A DNA stretch of 64,000 nucleotides, from the NCBI GenBank assembly GCA_949825045.1, contig OX463806.1:42990208-43054207 (forward strand), read 5' to 3'. The stretch comes from Argyresthia goedartella. Its lineage: Eukaryota; Arthropoda; Insecta; Lepidoptera; Argyresthiidae. This document shows positions 29,902 through 42,115 of the stretch, in pieces (positions within the stretch are counted from its first letter, which is position 1; each line of letters starts with the position of its first letter). A model generated the notes under the pieces. The model was not told where the DNA came from, did not search any database, and saw only the letters and a program-made list of their open reading frames with translations. The position numbers and the translations under genes were made by a program.

Positions 29902-32004
29902 GTGTGTATAGCTAGTCAAGTAGAATTTAATAAAGTACGATGGGGGAACCGACAACCGGAAGAGGTACAGTTATATGCTGAATTATGTCACAATAAGTTA
30001 AAGTATATTGATTTTCCGGTGGAACTTAGTAATTGCTGTGATATGCACTGTCATAATTTAGGCCATAAGAAAGTTATAGATTGTATGTATAGCAGAATTG
30101 TAATCTCATTAAGCGAGGCATCAGCATTTAGTAATAATAAAAAAAGTTCCGGTAAAAAAAGGCAGGTGACTGGCTGGAACAAGCATGTAGGGGTGGCACA
30201 TGCTGAAGCGCGACTGAAATTTCAAGAGTGGCTTTACTATGGAAAACCAAGATCCGGTCCACTATACCTGGAAATGAGTGAAAGTAGAAAGGTTTTTAAG
30301 GCGAAGCTTAAGTGGTGTCAGGATAACCAGGAGCAAATAGCTATGGATATACTGGCAACACATCACAAGGCGAAAGATTTTAATAAATTCTGGAAGTCTA
30401 CCAACGAGCACAATAGCAAACCCAGCCTACCGGTATCTGTTGACGGGGTAATGGAACAGAAGGGAATAGCCAACATATTTCGTGAGCATTTCGAGGTGCA
30501 ATCTACTATAGTTCCTTCAAATAGGGTGAGTGATGTTGAGCAGCTTCGGGGTGATCTGGAGACTCGATTCAGCCCTAAAGACGTAGCAACAGTTGTTAAA
30601 AACATGTCCAGAGGGAAGTCTCCGGGCCACGACGGGCTCAGCATTGAACACCTGAAACATGCAGGGTCTCATCTACCTAGAGTATTAGCCACATTTTATA
30701 ATCTCTGTGTCAGCCATGGATATCTTCCGTGTGAAATGATGGAAACTATTGTGGTGCCCATTGTTAAAAACAAAACTGGCGATATATCAGATAGGAACAA
30801 TTACAGACCAATTTCGCTTGCAACCATAATTGCAAAGGTATTTGACGGCCTGCTTGACGCACAGCTGAGCGCCCACATCCGCTTGAATGATGAACAGTTT
30901 GGCTTTAGGCCGGGGCTTTCTACGGAAAGTGCAATTCTGGGCCTCAAGCACACCGTTAAATACTACACTGACCGTAGAACAAATGTGTACGCCTGTTTTT
31001 TAGATCTCTCAAAAGCATTTGACCTTGTAAGTTATGACATCTTGTAGGATAAGTGTCGAGCGTCTAAACTACCGGCGGAAATTGTTAATATCTTTAAATT
31101 TTGGTATGAAAATCAAATCAACAAAGTAAAATGGGGAAATGAGTTTTCGGAGGCGTATCGGATGGAATGTGGAGTGAGGCAGGGGGGATTAACATCGCCC
31201 AAGCTATTTAATCTGTATGTGAACGATCTGGTCGGTGAACTCAGCAGTATGCATGCGGGATGCTACGTTGATGGTAAAAGCTGCAACAACTTAAGCTATG
31301 CAGACGATATGGTGCTGCTGAGTCCGTCACCAGGGGGCTTGAGAAAATTACTTACAACATGTGAACGATATGCAGAAAGACACGGCATCAAATATAATGT
31401 CAAAAAAAGTGAGATTATGATCTTTAAGACTGGTAATAAACTACCGAGTGAAGTGCCGGCTTTAAGACTGTATGGTAATACACTGAAAAGAGTGACGTGT
31501 TTTAAGTACCTTGGTCATATAGTGACAGACGACCTGAGGGATGACCTAGACATTGAGCGGGAGCGCAGGGCTTTGGCAGTTAGGGCAAATATGCTGGCTC
31601 GTAGGTTTGCACGTTGTACAAAGCCAGTCAAAATCACACTCTTCAAGGCATATTGTCAATCGTTCTACACGTGCAGCCTATGGGTCAACTATACCCAAAA
31701 AGCTCTCAACGCCCTGCGCGTCCAGTACAACAATGCTTTTAGGATGTTGCTGGGGCTGCCGCGCTACTGTAGTGCGTCGGGTATGTTTGTTGAGGCACGT
31801 ACTGATGGATTTCACGCCATCATACGTAAGAGGACGGCCTCCTTACTGAGCAGAACGCGTAGCAGCGCCAACAGCATCCTGCAGGTCATTGCGGGTCGGC
31901 TCGACGGGCCTATACTCAAACACTGGGTTAGTGTTATTACAGGTACACTGACAGTGTGTGGCAAACTGAGCCGTTCCACGGGCAGGTCTATCTATATGAG
32001 ATGA
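29902..32004 (+). pseudogene. LINE-S reverse transcriptase ORF, single nonsense codon
   Basis: One continuous frame except for TAG at 31045-31047 (DIL stop DKC). Ahead of the polymerase is the linker VTGWNKHVGVAHAEARLKFQ, a type I associate with L2/Rex/CR1-like LINEs. Reverse transcriptase blocks: RGKSPGHDGLSIEHLKHAG; NNYRPISLATIIAKVFD; FGFRPGLSTESAIL; FLDLSKAFDLVSYD (motif A); VRQGGLTSPKLFNLYVNDL (motif B); LSYADDMVLLS (YADD, both Asp kept); FKYLGHIVTDD. The C-terminal part has LGLPRYCSASGMFVEAR and LKHWVSV. A matching C-terminal piece from a related element lies at 55521-55800. The stop probably arose from a Trp codon (TGG to TAG), an inference from context. All catalytic residues are present. 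Confidence 0.9.
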
Positions 32005-32290
32005 ATGCATAAATCCACCTGAATGTATTGAATTTAATTGTTATTTGTAATTTGTGTCAGTTAAATTTTAATTTATTTATTTTTATTTTATTTCATTAAT
32101 ATTGTAAAATAACCTAATTTAATGTAATGATCTAATTGGAATTTTTATTAGCATGACTTCATTTTAATTTTAATTGACTGAATCTTATTATAATTTTAAG
32201 GGTTATTGTTATGTTAATGTTATTAATAGTACTACTAACAAACTATGGAACTTTGTATTCCGAAATAAAAATGATTGATTGATTGATTAT
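29902..32290 (+). mobile_element. LINE-S: L2/CR1-like LINE with one stop codon
   Basis: Non-LTR element lacking its endonuclease (5'-truncated), abutting LINE-R. The reading frame covers about 700 codons up to 32004. The 3' UTR ends AAATAAAAATGATTGATTGATTG, that is with a (TGAT)n tail near 32270-32290, as in CR1/L2-group elements. Confidence 0.85.
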
Positions 32291-32549
32291 TATTATACTT
32301 ACAGTTTTTTTTTTATTAGGCAATATTTTTTATATCTGAGAAGAGCGTAAGTCACTCAAAAGTCAAAAGTCAAAAATATTTTATTCGAATTAATATTTTT
32401 ACAAATAATTTTTTGACGTCAAAGCTATTAATTTATACTTATCCCAAAACACATGTTAAACTCTACTTTGGGGAGTAACGACTCTCATATTGTCTGTACA
32501 CTGTACCAATACTTACTTAATAAATATTTTATTTATTTATTATATAACG
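32291..32549. repeat. Retroposon tail fragment
   Basis: CAAAAGTCAAAAGTCAAAAATATTTTATTC at 32357-32387 has the repeated GTCAAA start of a minus-strand LINE 3' tail. The rest is AT-rich spacer. Confidence 0.35.
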
Positions 32550-32720
32550 TCACATCTTTTCCCATTCGGGGTGGCAGAGGCACAATTGTGCCCACGTTTA
32601 GCCAGTTATTCAACACTCCATTCTGCGTAACAGGGAGCTAGCCCATCGCCGCAGCTATCGAGATTGAAGGTTTCCTCACAATGTTTTCCACCACGGTGAG
32701 AACGTCCGTATACATAAAAC
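32550..32720 (-). mobile_element. SINE-C, head missing
   Basis: CATTCGGGGTGGCAGAGGCAC, GGGAGCTAGCCCATCGCCGC and GTTTTCCACCACGGTGAGAA are the SINE-C body in minus orientation. The tRNA head is absent. Confidence 0.65.
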
Positions 32721-33369
32721 CATCTCATCGATATAAATGTAAGGATTCACATTTCACAACTAACCTTCAAACTACAGGCCAGCAAGCCTAAATATCACAC
32801 TTTTAAAATTGCAATAACTTTTTAAGTACACACACAAATACTTTCGATATACTTTCGAAATAAAAAGGACTCGAAAAAGAGTTTAATTTTGTACACGGTT
32901 TCACAGAAAACTGATAAAATTTGCTATAAAATGTTATTTATTTTAAATCTCTAACTTTTACTGTTTAGACACAATTGAAATTTTAAAATTTTAGTACTTA
33001 GTTTTGCAGGCCAGTGTATTTTGATCCCAATAAAAGCGCCCCTGTTGGATTCCTTGGCATTGAACATTCAATTAGCAACGTCTGTCATTGTCACTCATAC
33101 TTTCTAATTTGCCAAAAAGCACTTGTGGCACAGATCAAGTCTAGACATTTTCAAGACCCTTGTTCCATCATATCCCTAGTATATATACAAGTCTGTGACC
33201 TACCTTTACCTTGAATAGTAAAAATTTAAAGGGTCAGGCCTGATAGAAGATAATTTTAGCAACATGTTGAAAAACGGAAGCCTCATCTTCTTGTTTACCA
33301 TCGGCATTAAATCCCAATAGCTAAACTACCCGATTAAGGTTCGTCTTTGACGCATATGAAGATTCTGTA
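32721..33369. other. Intergenic, no gene recognised
   Basis: AT-rich, no recognised element; the 66-codon frame at 33014 has no domain. Confidence 0.35.
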
Positions 33370-33665
33370 CTGCAACAAGATACCTCTGGAGATTTTGAAA
33401 TGTCAAAAAGGGATATTACAATGTTTAAGATTACTGAAATGACGGGACTGTTTGGCTGGGTAGACTCAACACAGAACTTGCTGTTAACAATTTTGTAATG
33501 ATTTAGTCCTGCTTATTCATTATAATAATTAATATTGTACTATTTGTATTAGTTTACAACCAATTTTTAAAAGAGGTTCTATGGGAGTTTCTTCGCCCTT
33601 CCTCTCCCATAGTTGTCCAGTGCAGAAAAGAGGCAAAAAATGACGTTTGCTAAGTATATGTAAAT
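33370..33665 (+). mobile_element. LINE-P-type 3' fragment
   Basis: AAGATACCTCTGGAGATTTTG, GACTCAACACAGAAC, TTTTTAAAAGAGGTTCTATG and CTCTCCCATAGTTG..CAG.AAAGAGGCAAAAAATGAC follow LINE-P at 8500-8835 in order. It is a 5'-truncated relative of LINE-P. Confidence 0.75.
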
Positions 33666-34017
33666 ATATACCTCGACCGAGTTACCACAAAAAAAAAACA
33701 GCGTTTAACATCAAAACTAACGTCAAATTTCATACACTTTTGATTTAAACAAGTGTTGAACAGTAGTTTATTTTTTTGTAGTAAGGCCCTAAAGTCTAAA
33801 ACTTGGTTCACATGTTTCGTTGTCAGGCTGGTGATAACTTTTGAAACACTCAAACTATTTGAATAAGACACAGCTACGAACTATCGCAGTGAAGTTTACT
33901 ACCAATAAAATAAAACCGCATTAAAATCTGTCCAACCGTGTAAAACGATTTCTTCTTTTTATTAAGCCGAGTGTTATAAGTTCAAAGAGTCAGTCTGTCT
34001 GCGGAAATGTGCATTTT

Positions 34018-34460
34018 TAGGGTTCCGCACCTTCCGTACCCGAAGGGTGCCAAAGGGGTCCCTTTTACTAAGCCTGCGCTGTTCGTCTCTCACCAGGCTG
34101 TAGTATCTCATCAATTGTGATAGATTGACATTTTCACTGATGATGTATTTCTGTTGCCGCTATAACAACAAAAAAATAGATCATTATAAATATTTAAGGG
34201 GGCTAACATACAACAATCGTGTTTTTTTTTTGCTCATTTTTCTCGATATTGATAACGGTAGACGCTTGAAATATTCACAGAGTTACTAATATTATTCACT
34301 TTAGAAATAATTAATTGAATTAAAATAAAATTAGTATTTAAGGGGGGGCCCCATACAAGAAACGTGTTTTTTTGCCGTTTTTATAGATAATGGATAATGG
34401 ATTTTATAGGTACGGAACCCTTCGTGCGCGATTCTGACTCGCACTTGACCGATTTTTTAA
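34018..34460 (+). mobile_element. GGGTTCCG repeat copy
   Basis: Starts AGGGTTCCGCACCTTCCGTA and ends GATTCTGACTCGCACTTGACC. It keeps CACCAGGCTGTAGTATCTCATC and the AAGGGGGG..CCCATACAAGAA block. The (GTCC)n run of the 17.5-kb copy is reduced. Confidence 0.7.
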
Positions 34461-34914
34461 TTGGTACCAGACTTCACTGCGATGGTTCAATTCTTAGCAA
34501 TAATTTATTAAAATCAGTTCCGTGATTCTTAGTTTCAGCGTAACAAGGAAACCAGTGACCGAAGTTTTAGACTTTTCAAGATATCATTAATGAGTCAGAG
34601 GGAGTTTTAATCGATTCATTTATAGTTATTTTCTTAACGTGTTTGTCAAAAGTGTCATTTATTAAAATCTGCATGTTATGACAAAAAAATCGATTAATTT
34701 CACTGTGTGGCTCAGACAAGTTTTGAGGACATTAGATGACCTCAGAAACATCTAACGCGTTCGCAGGAATCTGTGTATTTCCATTATATTACAGCCATCT
34801 TGCTCACTTTATATCCGGTTGTAATCTTGAGGTTACATTTTAGGAATTATAGTGATAAAAAATACCTTAACACACAATATTTGCATGAATTTTGTTGCTT
34901 AAATGTAGCGTAGG
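34461..34914. other. Intergenic, no gene recognised
   Basis: TGGTACCAGACTTCACTGCGAT at about 34463 recurs at 50070-50093, so a repeat fragment is likely at the left edge. The rest is unassigned. Confidence 0.35.
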
Positions 34915-35082
34915 TGTACGATATGCGATAGTAGCCGGGACCTACAGCTTAACGTGTCAACCTAAACCCTGAACTTCCGATAATATACTTAAGATAATAT
35001 AATTATCCCAAAGTCAGGTTTCGAACCTGCATCCCCCGTATGAGGCTCAAACGTTTAGACCTTTAGACCAGGGAGCTCTTTA
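34915..35082 (-). mobile_element. SINE-C head fragment
   Basis: AGTCAGGTTTCGAACCTGCA..CCCCCGTATGAGGCTCAAACG..CCAGGGAGCTCTT is a diverged minus-strand SINE-C head with the B box (GGTTCGAAACC). Confidence 0.6.
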
Positions 35083-35651
35083 AACCTTAAAATCGTCTTA
35101 TGAGTTCAAACTCTTTCGACTAGTAGCCATGTCATGAGGAGTCACATTAAGTAGTTCAGCATACAAATTCTTAGAAACTTCTGGCAGACCTACAAGCTTC
35201 AAATTTTGAACAAGACTAGTGTTTAGCCTACAATGCTAGGGAAAATTCACACATTCCGTAATTGGAGTCCACATGCAAATCTAACTTTGTAATCCTATAC
35301 TAATTATATGCGATCACAAAGTGAAGTTTGTAGATCGTGTAAGTTTTTGCAGCCTTTTGTGTTTTCTTTTCCTCTTCAACTCTCCTGTTGCGAATTACGA
35401 CAACCTAAATGAAAAATGAATCAATTGACCAGGCGCGGGCACTGGCATGCCACTAGTACGTACGATCATTACTTGCTTAAAGTATTGGTTATTATTATAG
35501 TAAGTAAAGTATTTATACTATTGAGCTACATTTAGAGTATCACTATTATACTTTACGATATCTACGTCGACATTACATCCACAAATACATAGCTTATATT
35601 TGATAAAACAGTCGGAATATGTGTGTTTAAAAAAAGGCTATTTTTTTTAAA
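35083..35651. other. Intergenic, no gene recognised
   Basis: AT-rich, nothing recognised. Confidence 0.35.
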
Positions 35652-35762
35652 TCGAGAGCTCCGTGGTTTAACGGATTTCACGCTTGCTTCTCACACAGGA
35701 GATGCAGGTTCGAATCCTGGCCATGTACCAATGGGATAATTTATTCATTTAAGTACAGTATC
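35652..35762 (+). mobile_element. SINE-C head, truncated
   Basis: AGAGCTCCGTGGTTTAACGG, CACGCTTGCTTCTCACACAGG and perfect B box GGTTCGAATCC. The SINE body stops near 35762, where a different retroposon end begins. Confidence 0.75.
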
Positions 35763-35890
35763 GATCGCTACGTTGTAGTGGTCTTAAAACCCCTCCATCA
35801 ACCCGCACTGAGCCAGCGCAGTGGAGTATGGCTTAATCTTACTCCCATCCGGGTAATGTCCTTTGCCCCTCGGTGGGGGCTACGTACTAA
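35763..35890. repeat. Retroposon 3' end joined to SINE-C
   Basis: ACCCGCACTGAGCCAGCGCAG TGGAGTATGGC.. and CTCGGTGGGGGCTACG resemble the 'ccagcgtggtgga' endings common in lepidopteran LINE tails. It replaces the SINE-C body. Confidence 0.4.
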
Positions 35891-36159
35891 ATACTAATTT
35901 ATGTATTTATTCGATAACTACTGAAAGAAAATAAATTCTATGGCAGTGATCCTACAGGTGTCAAAACGAAATTGACGATGAACTATTGAAAAAAAGCGAT
36001 TGAAAAAAAGCGGCTTTCAAGATATGATAGGAGCTTAGGTCGATATTTATGGTGGGCCCGCAAGAGCTCATCAGATACATTCAACGCTCACATACCTAAG
36101 TTTTGACACCTGGAGAATCACTGTCAGTGTCTATTAGACATTGTTTAACCTAAGACGAT

Positions 36160-36345
36160 CTCTGCGGTGTGATGGTCGAGGCTGTGCATCCGAAGCGAGA
36201 GGTCCCGGGTTCAAGTCCCTGCCGGGGAGGAAGTTAAGAACCCGGTCTTGGATGTGTACATGTTTGTGACGTCGCTGTGTCTGGTTCCCACCACACATGG
36301 TATCCTAGTGTGGATCCAGAAGCAATGTATGTGCCTGTATATGCA
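36160..36345 (+). mobile_element. SINE-B copy
   Basis: Head CGGTGTGATGGTCGAGGCTG and B box GGTTCAAGTCCCTGCCGGGG; body GGTCTTGGATGTGTACATG..GTGACGTCGCTGTGTCTGGTT; core GGTATCCTAGTGTGGATCCAGAAGCAATGTATG. Confidence 0.85.
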
Positions 36346-37807
36346 TGTAAGTTTTATTCTATGTATGTTCAGTTTACTTTAATTTGTATACCTTTAACAT
36401 GATATAAAGCCGCGGGAGCCCATTTTTTCAAACTAAGAGGACTGAAAACTGAAAAGATTTCAAACGAAAAAGATTTTATTCGGTTTCATCGCTGACTATG
36501 AAAACTCCCTGGAGTCAACCCACTCTAATATTTGGACTGATCGCCCAATCGATTTGTGTGAATAAATGGACAGTTGCTTCATAGTCTTATTTGCTAACAC
36601 TAACAATCAAACTTCACGCCGATGGAAGCCAAACATATATACACACATAAACATACATATACAGGCCAGTTCAGCGTTTCGTTAATTGCAATCGACTGAA
36701 AATGTGAAAAGAATACAGATTTCCCTAAAGCTGACCGTCAATTTGACATGAACACACCCTTATTTTTATATGTCAACGTAAGATAGTCAAGATCTTAAGT
36801 TAATAATCTAACGTTTTTCTCTCGTTAGTTTACTGATTATCAATAAATTGTAAATCGTTATATTGTGTACTGGTTTAAACTTGAATTGCAAAGGAAATAC
36901 CCGGGCAATCACTACGGCAGCTTAGGTGGACTAGAGGGGGCGAGTGCAGCGAAGCCCCCGAATAGTCTTACTGTTAGGTGTACATGTAAGAACAAAAGAA
37001 ACGTAAATTCTAAACCCTATGAGTCTGGTTTACAATTTGTCAATAGTTTACAAACTAACGCATTAGTTTAGAAACTAACGATTGTGACAATCTTACGGTA
37101 ACCTATAAAATTAAAAATGACAGATGGTGGGTTGCCTCATTGTAGTCGGAAAAAAAATGTGTTGTAGGACAGTTGGCCAGTTCATTCGTTACGATTATTC
37201 GAATAATAGCCATTCCTGTATTCATTATTGATCGATCGATCGATTAATCGACGTACCCACCTATATTTTTAATTGAATTGATTTTACTAAATGGATTTTT
37301 AAAACACTAGCTGTATTACCTATAAATAATAACTAATTTATGTTTGTAGACCAGTTTTAGCAAAATCCTCTTTAAAACTTACTCCTCTTTAAACGACTTT
37401 TTATGTTTTTGTGATTTGTAAAAGTACAGCGAGTCAGTTTAACTAAAACGCCGGCCATTTTTTTTCCGCCTTCAGATTATGTTAACCTGCCTGTTTATCT
37501 GAGGAATCTGACATAATTTGTACGTGTGTAATGTCAAATAAAGTTATCTGCTGTTTATCTGGGGATGGAACAATCGCCCCTGTTGTAAGTTCTTTAATTA
37601 TTTTAGGGTCTGTGGATGTCGGCTGAAGGAAGATAATCCGAAGCCGTAAGCTTTATAAATAAAAAAGGTATGTGTATGTGTCCAACTTTACTACGTGTTT
37701 CAACCATGGAAGTAGTATTTACTATCCCTGTGGTTCCAATAAATAACAAAAAAACAACCAAAATACATTCATACATTGACAACTGACTGACGTTTGCTTT
37801 TGACATC
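36346..37807. other. Intergenic with a GGGGGC/GCCCCC hairpin
   Basis: No gene recognised. GGGGGC (36936-36941) and GCCCCC (36954-36959) can pair around CGAGTGCAGCGAA-like sequence, similar in feel to the hairpin at 1177-1247. (GATC)n-like sequence lies at 37231-37244. Confidence 0.4.
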
Positions 37808-38059
37808 CAAATTCCAAATTCCAAATTATTTATTGCAACATTAAGGTTTTACAGTTCTTAAAATTAGGAGGTCCCGACAATGAACCCTGTAAGGGCACTG
37901 CAATTTCTTACAAACTAACTTATATCTAACACAGAGTTTCATAGAAACGTACCTGATGCGATAACAATATACAGAACTTTTATTTATAACAAGGAAATGA
38001 GATCAAAAATTACGTATGACTTTCATAAATTATATCTATAATACTATTTATTGTTATAT

Positions 38060-38165
38060 CTTTATGTGTGTGTGTGTGTGTATGTGAGGGGTAGGGTGTA
38101 TGTGTGCATGTGTTTGCGGGTAGGGGTGTGTGTGTGTGTAAGGGTGTTTGAGGGAGGGTTTGTGT
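38060..38165. repeat. (TG)n-rich microsatellite
   Basis: Runs of TG up to nine units with GGGTAGGGGTG interruptions, within the LINE-T 3' UTR. Confidence 0.9.
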
Positions 38166-38276
38166 GAATGTGTATTGTATGATTGTTTGTATTTTAGTAA
38201 GTTTAATGTGGGAAGTGTATTTCATTTAAATATTCTTCAACAGTATAGTAGGCTTTTTGTAATAGTAGAGTTTGAG

Positions 38277-41046
38277 TTATCGTAGAAATGCACATTCGTT
38301 GGAAATATTTTTATAGCTGCCTGGGAGTTTATTGTAGATTTCAATGGACATAGTATACGTGTTGGTAGATTGTAGTGTCATTTGGATCTTTGGTAACAGG
38401 AGTTTGTTTTGATGTCTGAAGTAATATAAGTTATTAAGAGTGGCTCTGGTTTTGTATGTTTCAGGATGTTTTCTTACAAGCTTAATTATTTCTAAGATGT
38501 AAATAGAAGGGAGGGTGAGGATGTTAAATTTTTGGAAATATGGTTTGCAGCTGTCTGTAGGTCTTATGTTGGCTATAATTCTTAATAGTTTTTTCTGCAG
38601 TGTTAATAGTTCCAAAGCGTCAGTGCTGTTCCCCCACAATATGACGCCATAGTTGAGCGAGGAGTTTCGATGTTTGTTGTCTTTTTTATTTCTCTTAATG
38701 TAGAGGAGAATTTCGACAACTTGCCTTTTATTTTGTTTATATGCGGTTTCCAATTTAGGTGTGAGTCTATGACAATACCAAGCAAGGTTGCTTCTTTTAT
38801 TACTTCTAATTTAATGTTATTGTAGGTAAAGTTAATATGTAAGGGGGTTTTCTGATGTGGATAAAAGGTTATTAGTTTAGTTTTTTGGGGGTTTATTTCA
38901 AGATTATGATCATTCATCCAGTCAGTAATTTTATCTAGGCATGTTTTCAGTTTTTCATTAACGTGGTCGTTATTTTTGTGCGAGGAAACTAAGGAAATGT
39001 CGTTAGCAAATAGGATGCAAGGGTTGTCGAGAATTTTTGGTAGGTCATTAATATAAATAAGAAAAAGAAGACATCCGATTACGCTGCCTTGAGGAATAGA
39101 GGCGTGAGTTATTTTGCAATCCGATCAGTAATTAATTATTTATTTTGACGTGTGGTTATAATGATCTGGACATACTGCTTTCTGTTTTGTAAATACGAAG
39201 TAAGCCAATGGTACGCTTTACCTCTTATTCCTACTCCGCGCAGCTTTTCCAAAAGTTTATCAAATTGTACCTTGTCGTAAGCTTTCGTCATATCGATCAG
39301 TACACCCGCATATTGTTGATTTTGGAGTATGTTTAAGATTTCCTGGGTGAATTTATAGACTGCTAGGATAGTGGAACGATTTTTTCGAAAACCGTTTTAG
39401 GACTCGTGAAATATCTTAAACTTTTCACAAAAGGAGTAAATACGATCGTGAATAGCTTTTTCGAATATTTTGGCTGATGTGGGGAGGACTGCAATAGGAC
39501 GATAATGGTCTGGATTTGATTTAGATTTTTTCTTATGTATTGGTGTGATTATTGCATTTTTTAAAAGGAATGGAAATGTACCTTCTTCAAAGGATTGATT
39601 GATCAATAAACAGAGAGGTAGAGTTAATAGGTCGGCACAGTGTTTAAATAGCGTTGGGGGAAATAGTCGATACCACTTTTCTTATTTTTAAGATTTTTTA
39701 TAATTTTATTTACTTCATGGTATGTTACAAAGTTTAGGAACATAGTGTTTGTAGTGGGGTGAACAACGGGTCGACCATTTGCATGAGCATGTTTGTTTTC
39801 TCCTATTGAAGCAAAATAGTGGTTAAAGTGGTTTGAGATTATTTTTGGGTCTGATTGTTCCGTATTATTTATATTTAGTGTGATGTTTTGTTTAAATTTT
39901 AATTTGTGTTTATTTGTGCGTTCGTTAATTATTATCCACATTGTTTTAACTGTGTTATTTGCCGTTTTCAAATATATTGTAGTTTTTTTGAAGCATTTAC
40001 AGTTCTTTTAAGCATTTTTTCGTATTGTTTGTTCATACGTATGTTCATGAAGTATTTCACTATGGGAATGTAAGGCGTGTAGTTATAAAAGCCTTTTATT
40101 TTGGCATGATGTTTTGATACCGGTTGTCAACCAAAACGTTTTCTTTTTAAATAGTAGTTTTATTTTTTTTCTTTGGAATGCATTGATTCAAATATACAAT
40201 TGACTCTTATTTAGGATTTGTTCCCAGTTAAGTTCAGTTAGATTATTTTTGAAAAGATCTAGGTGTTTTCGAAAAAACATTCTCTTTTTTGTGTGCCAGA
40301 CATCGGCTTGTGAGGAACGAGTTGGTGGTATGATTAATATTAACTCAATGGCCATATGGTTTGTGAATCCTAGATTTTTAATAGATGATTTTTGGTATTT
40401 GTGAATACTAAGTCTATGCATGTGCTACTTGTTTTTGTAAAGTGAGTTGGTGATTTTATGTGTTGGATTATATTATGTTCAGACATAGTTTCTATGAAAG
40501 AATTTGACTTACTACTATTTTCTAAAATATTTATATTGAAGTCACCGCCTATTACAATGTCAGTGTTAGGGAACTTTTTATCCAATAGAAAGAGTAAGTC
40601 ATTTAACTGGGAGTTAAACAGGTCATCGTTGACACCATTCCACTTATTAGTATAATATTCTCTTTTATGAGTTTTACAGCGCAGAGTTCTAGGCTAAACT
40701 CGATAGAGATATCTGAGATAGATGTGAGCAGATCATATTCGATGTCGTCTTTTAGTAATATACATACGCCACCTCCGACTCGTACTCTTCTGCTGAAGTC
40801 AGCGGCGATCTTGTATCCTGAGAACTGAAGTAATTCTAGTTTTGCTTCAGTTAGCCAAGATTCCATCATGCAGATAGCTTGATATGATGAATCTTCTTCG
40901 ATGAGGGCTTCTAATACATGCTGTTTATTATTGATGCTTTGGAAATTCTGTAACAATATTTTGATCAGTTCGTTGCTGCCTAGTCTTAGTCGTGGTTTCT
41001 TGTGGGTTCGTTTCAGTTTTAGTTCCGTAACATCTGTATACACCAT
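38277..41046 (-). pseudogene. LINE-T ORF2, broken and catalytically mutated
   Basis: Endonuclease start LLQNFQSINNKQHVLEALI and MMESWLTEAK (41046-40603), then DIVIGGDFNINILENS and THFTKTSSTCIDLVFTN (40585-40370). Reverse transcriptase: AIITPIHKKKSKSNPDHYRP IAVLPTSAKIFEK (39606-39397), GFRKNRST, GVLIDMTKAYDKVQFD (motif A), ASIPQGSVIGCLLFLIYINDLP (motif B) and CILFANDISLV near 39010, where the family FADD is FAND. The C-terminal domain covers 38917-38277 (LGIVIDSHLNWKPH, NYGVILWG). Frames change several times. The lost Asp means that even a repaired frame would be inactive. Confidence 0.85.
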
Positions 41047-41110
41047 CCGTGTGATAATGCTTAAAATAGGCTTATGGGACAGTTATAGAAGGTCTGAGCT
41101 ACTTTGAGTT

Positions 41111-41655
41111 GTAGAAGGTTTATAACAGCAAGATTGACTTTGACATTTTAACGGGTTGATATTTTGAACTTTATGCCATGGTAATAGAATTTAAAACTTA
41201 TAACGTCATTTTGAATACCCATAGTACCCAAAGTCAATCAAGGAAACTAAAATACAGATTTTATTTTGAGAACGGGTTGTAAGACTGTTTTAACTTCATA
41301 TTTGCAAAGTTTTAGAGAAATTGAATCGTTATAAATAACACTGCCAGGAGTATAAAGCTTTCAACGCCAAAAGTAAACAAAGGGTTGTGACATACGGACA
41401 GACGGACAACAAAGTGATCCTATGACGGTACCTTTTTTTTCCTATTAAGGTACGGAACCCTAAAAGGGCGCTGTCATGTTGGTCTAGTTATATAAAAATA
41501 AGAGTCGGAGTTAGTAAATAAGGGTGGTTATAAAACTTTCTTGATAAAAGTTTTCTGGGATGATAATACAAGATGACCTTTTTATAGATCAAGCTTAAGC
41601 TTTAGCTTTTTGCGGACCATATTTTGATCAATGATTGTACCCATCAATATATATA
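41111..41655. other. Intergenic with a GGGTTCCG-type end
   Basis: ACATACGGACAGACGGACAAC and AAGGTACGGAACCCTAAAA at 41388-41467 are the end of a GGGTTCCG repeat in minus orientation. Nothing else recognised. Confidence 0.45.
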
Positions 41656-41792
41656 TCTTTCCCTAAGAAACATATGGTCGCAAATGAAAAAAAAACGTCC
41701 CTCAGTAGATTGACCCGATCAGCTGGTTACAAGTTACTATGGGAGACCCAAATTTTTGTTTTCTTTGAGATCATATGTTTCTTGGGGAAAGT
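41656..41792. mobile_element. MITE with CTTTCCC.AAGAAACATATG termini
   Basis: About 137 bp. Left terminus CTTTCCCTAAGAAACATATGG; right terminus, reversed, CTTTCCCCAAGAAACATATGA. The inside includes GGTCGCAAATG and CGTCCCTCAGTAGATTGACC, which recur as fragments at 22226 and 26826. No coding capacity. Confidence 0.65.
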
Positions 41793-41849
41793 TGTTTATA
41801 ATGATGGATACTATCATTCCCCAAAATACAAAGTATAAAGATAAAAATC

Positions 41850-42115
41850 CGGCCAAGTGCGACTCGGAATTGCACCAGAGGGTTCCGTAATATCATAAAT
41901 AAAAGCAGAGGACACGTCTGTATGGGGGGACACTTTAATTGTTAAAATTGCGTATAATTTATTATATTTGGCAACATAAATACACATTCTGTAAAAATGC
42001 ATCTGCTACGGTTTATGAAATGCAGCTCGCTGACAGACAGAGGTACGGACGGAAAGCAAAGGCTTAGTAATAGGGTCCCGGCTGGAACCCTTCGGGTTCG
42101 GAGCCCTTGAAAGCC
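41850..42115 (-). mobile_element. GGGTTCCG repeat, minus copy
   Basis: ATCCGGCCAAGTGCGACTCGG at the left; TAATAGGGTCCCGGCTGGAACCC TTCGGG at the right, with CTGACAGACAGAGGTACGGACGG inside. It is followed by unassigned sequence to 42690. Confidence 0.65.

Larger units (their letters stand above)
37808..41110 (-). mobile_element. LINE-T: decayed Jockey-group LINE
   Basis: Minus-strand non-LTR element. The 3' UTR includes a (TG)n-rich block at 38060-38165 and ends in AATAAATAATTTGGAATTTGG, with TTTGGAA repeated, near 37808-37836. The ORF2 remains span 38277-41046. ORF1 is not recognised, so it is probably 5'-truncated near 41110. Confidence 0.8.

Noticed and set aside
38010..38225. Open frame rich in His-Thr
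   Set aside because: It is a translation of the (TG)n microsatellite in the LINE-T 3' UTR.
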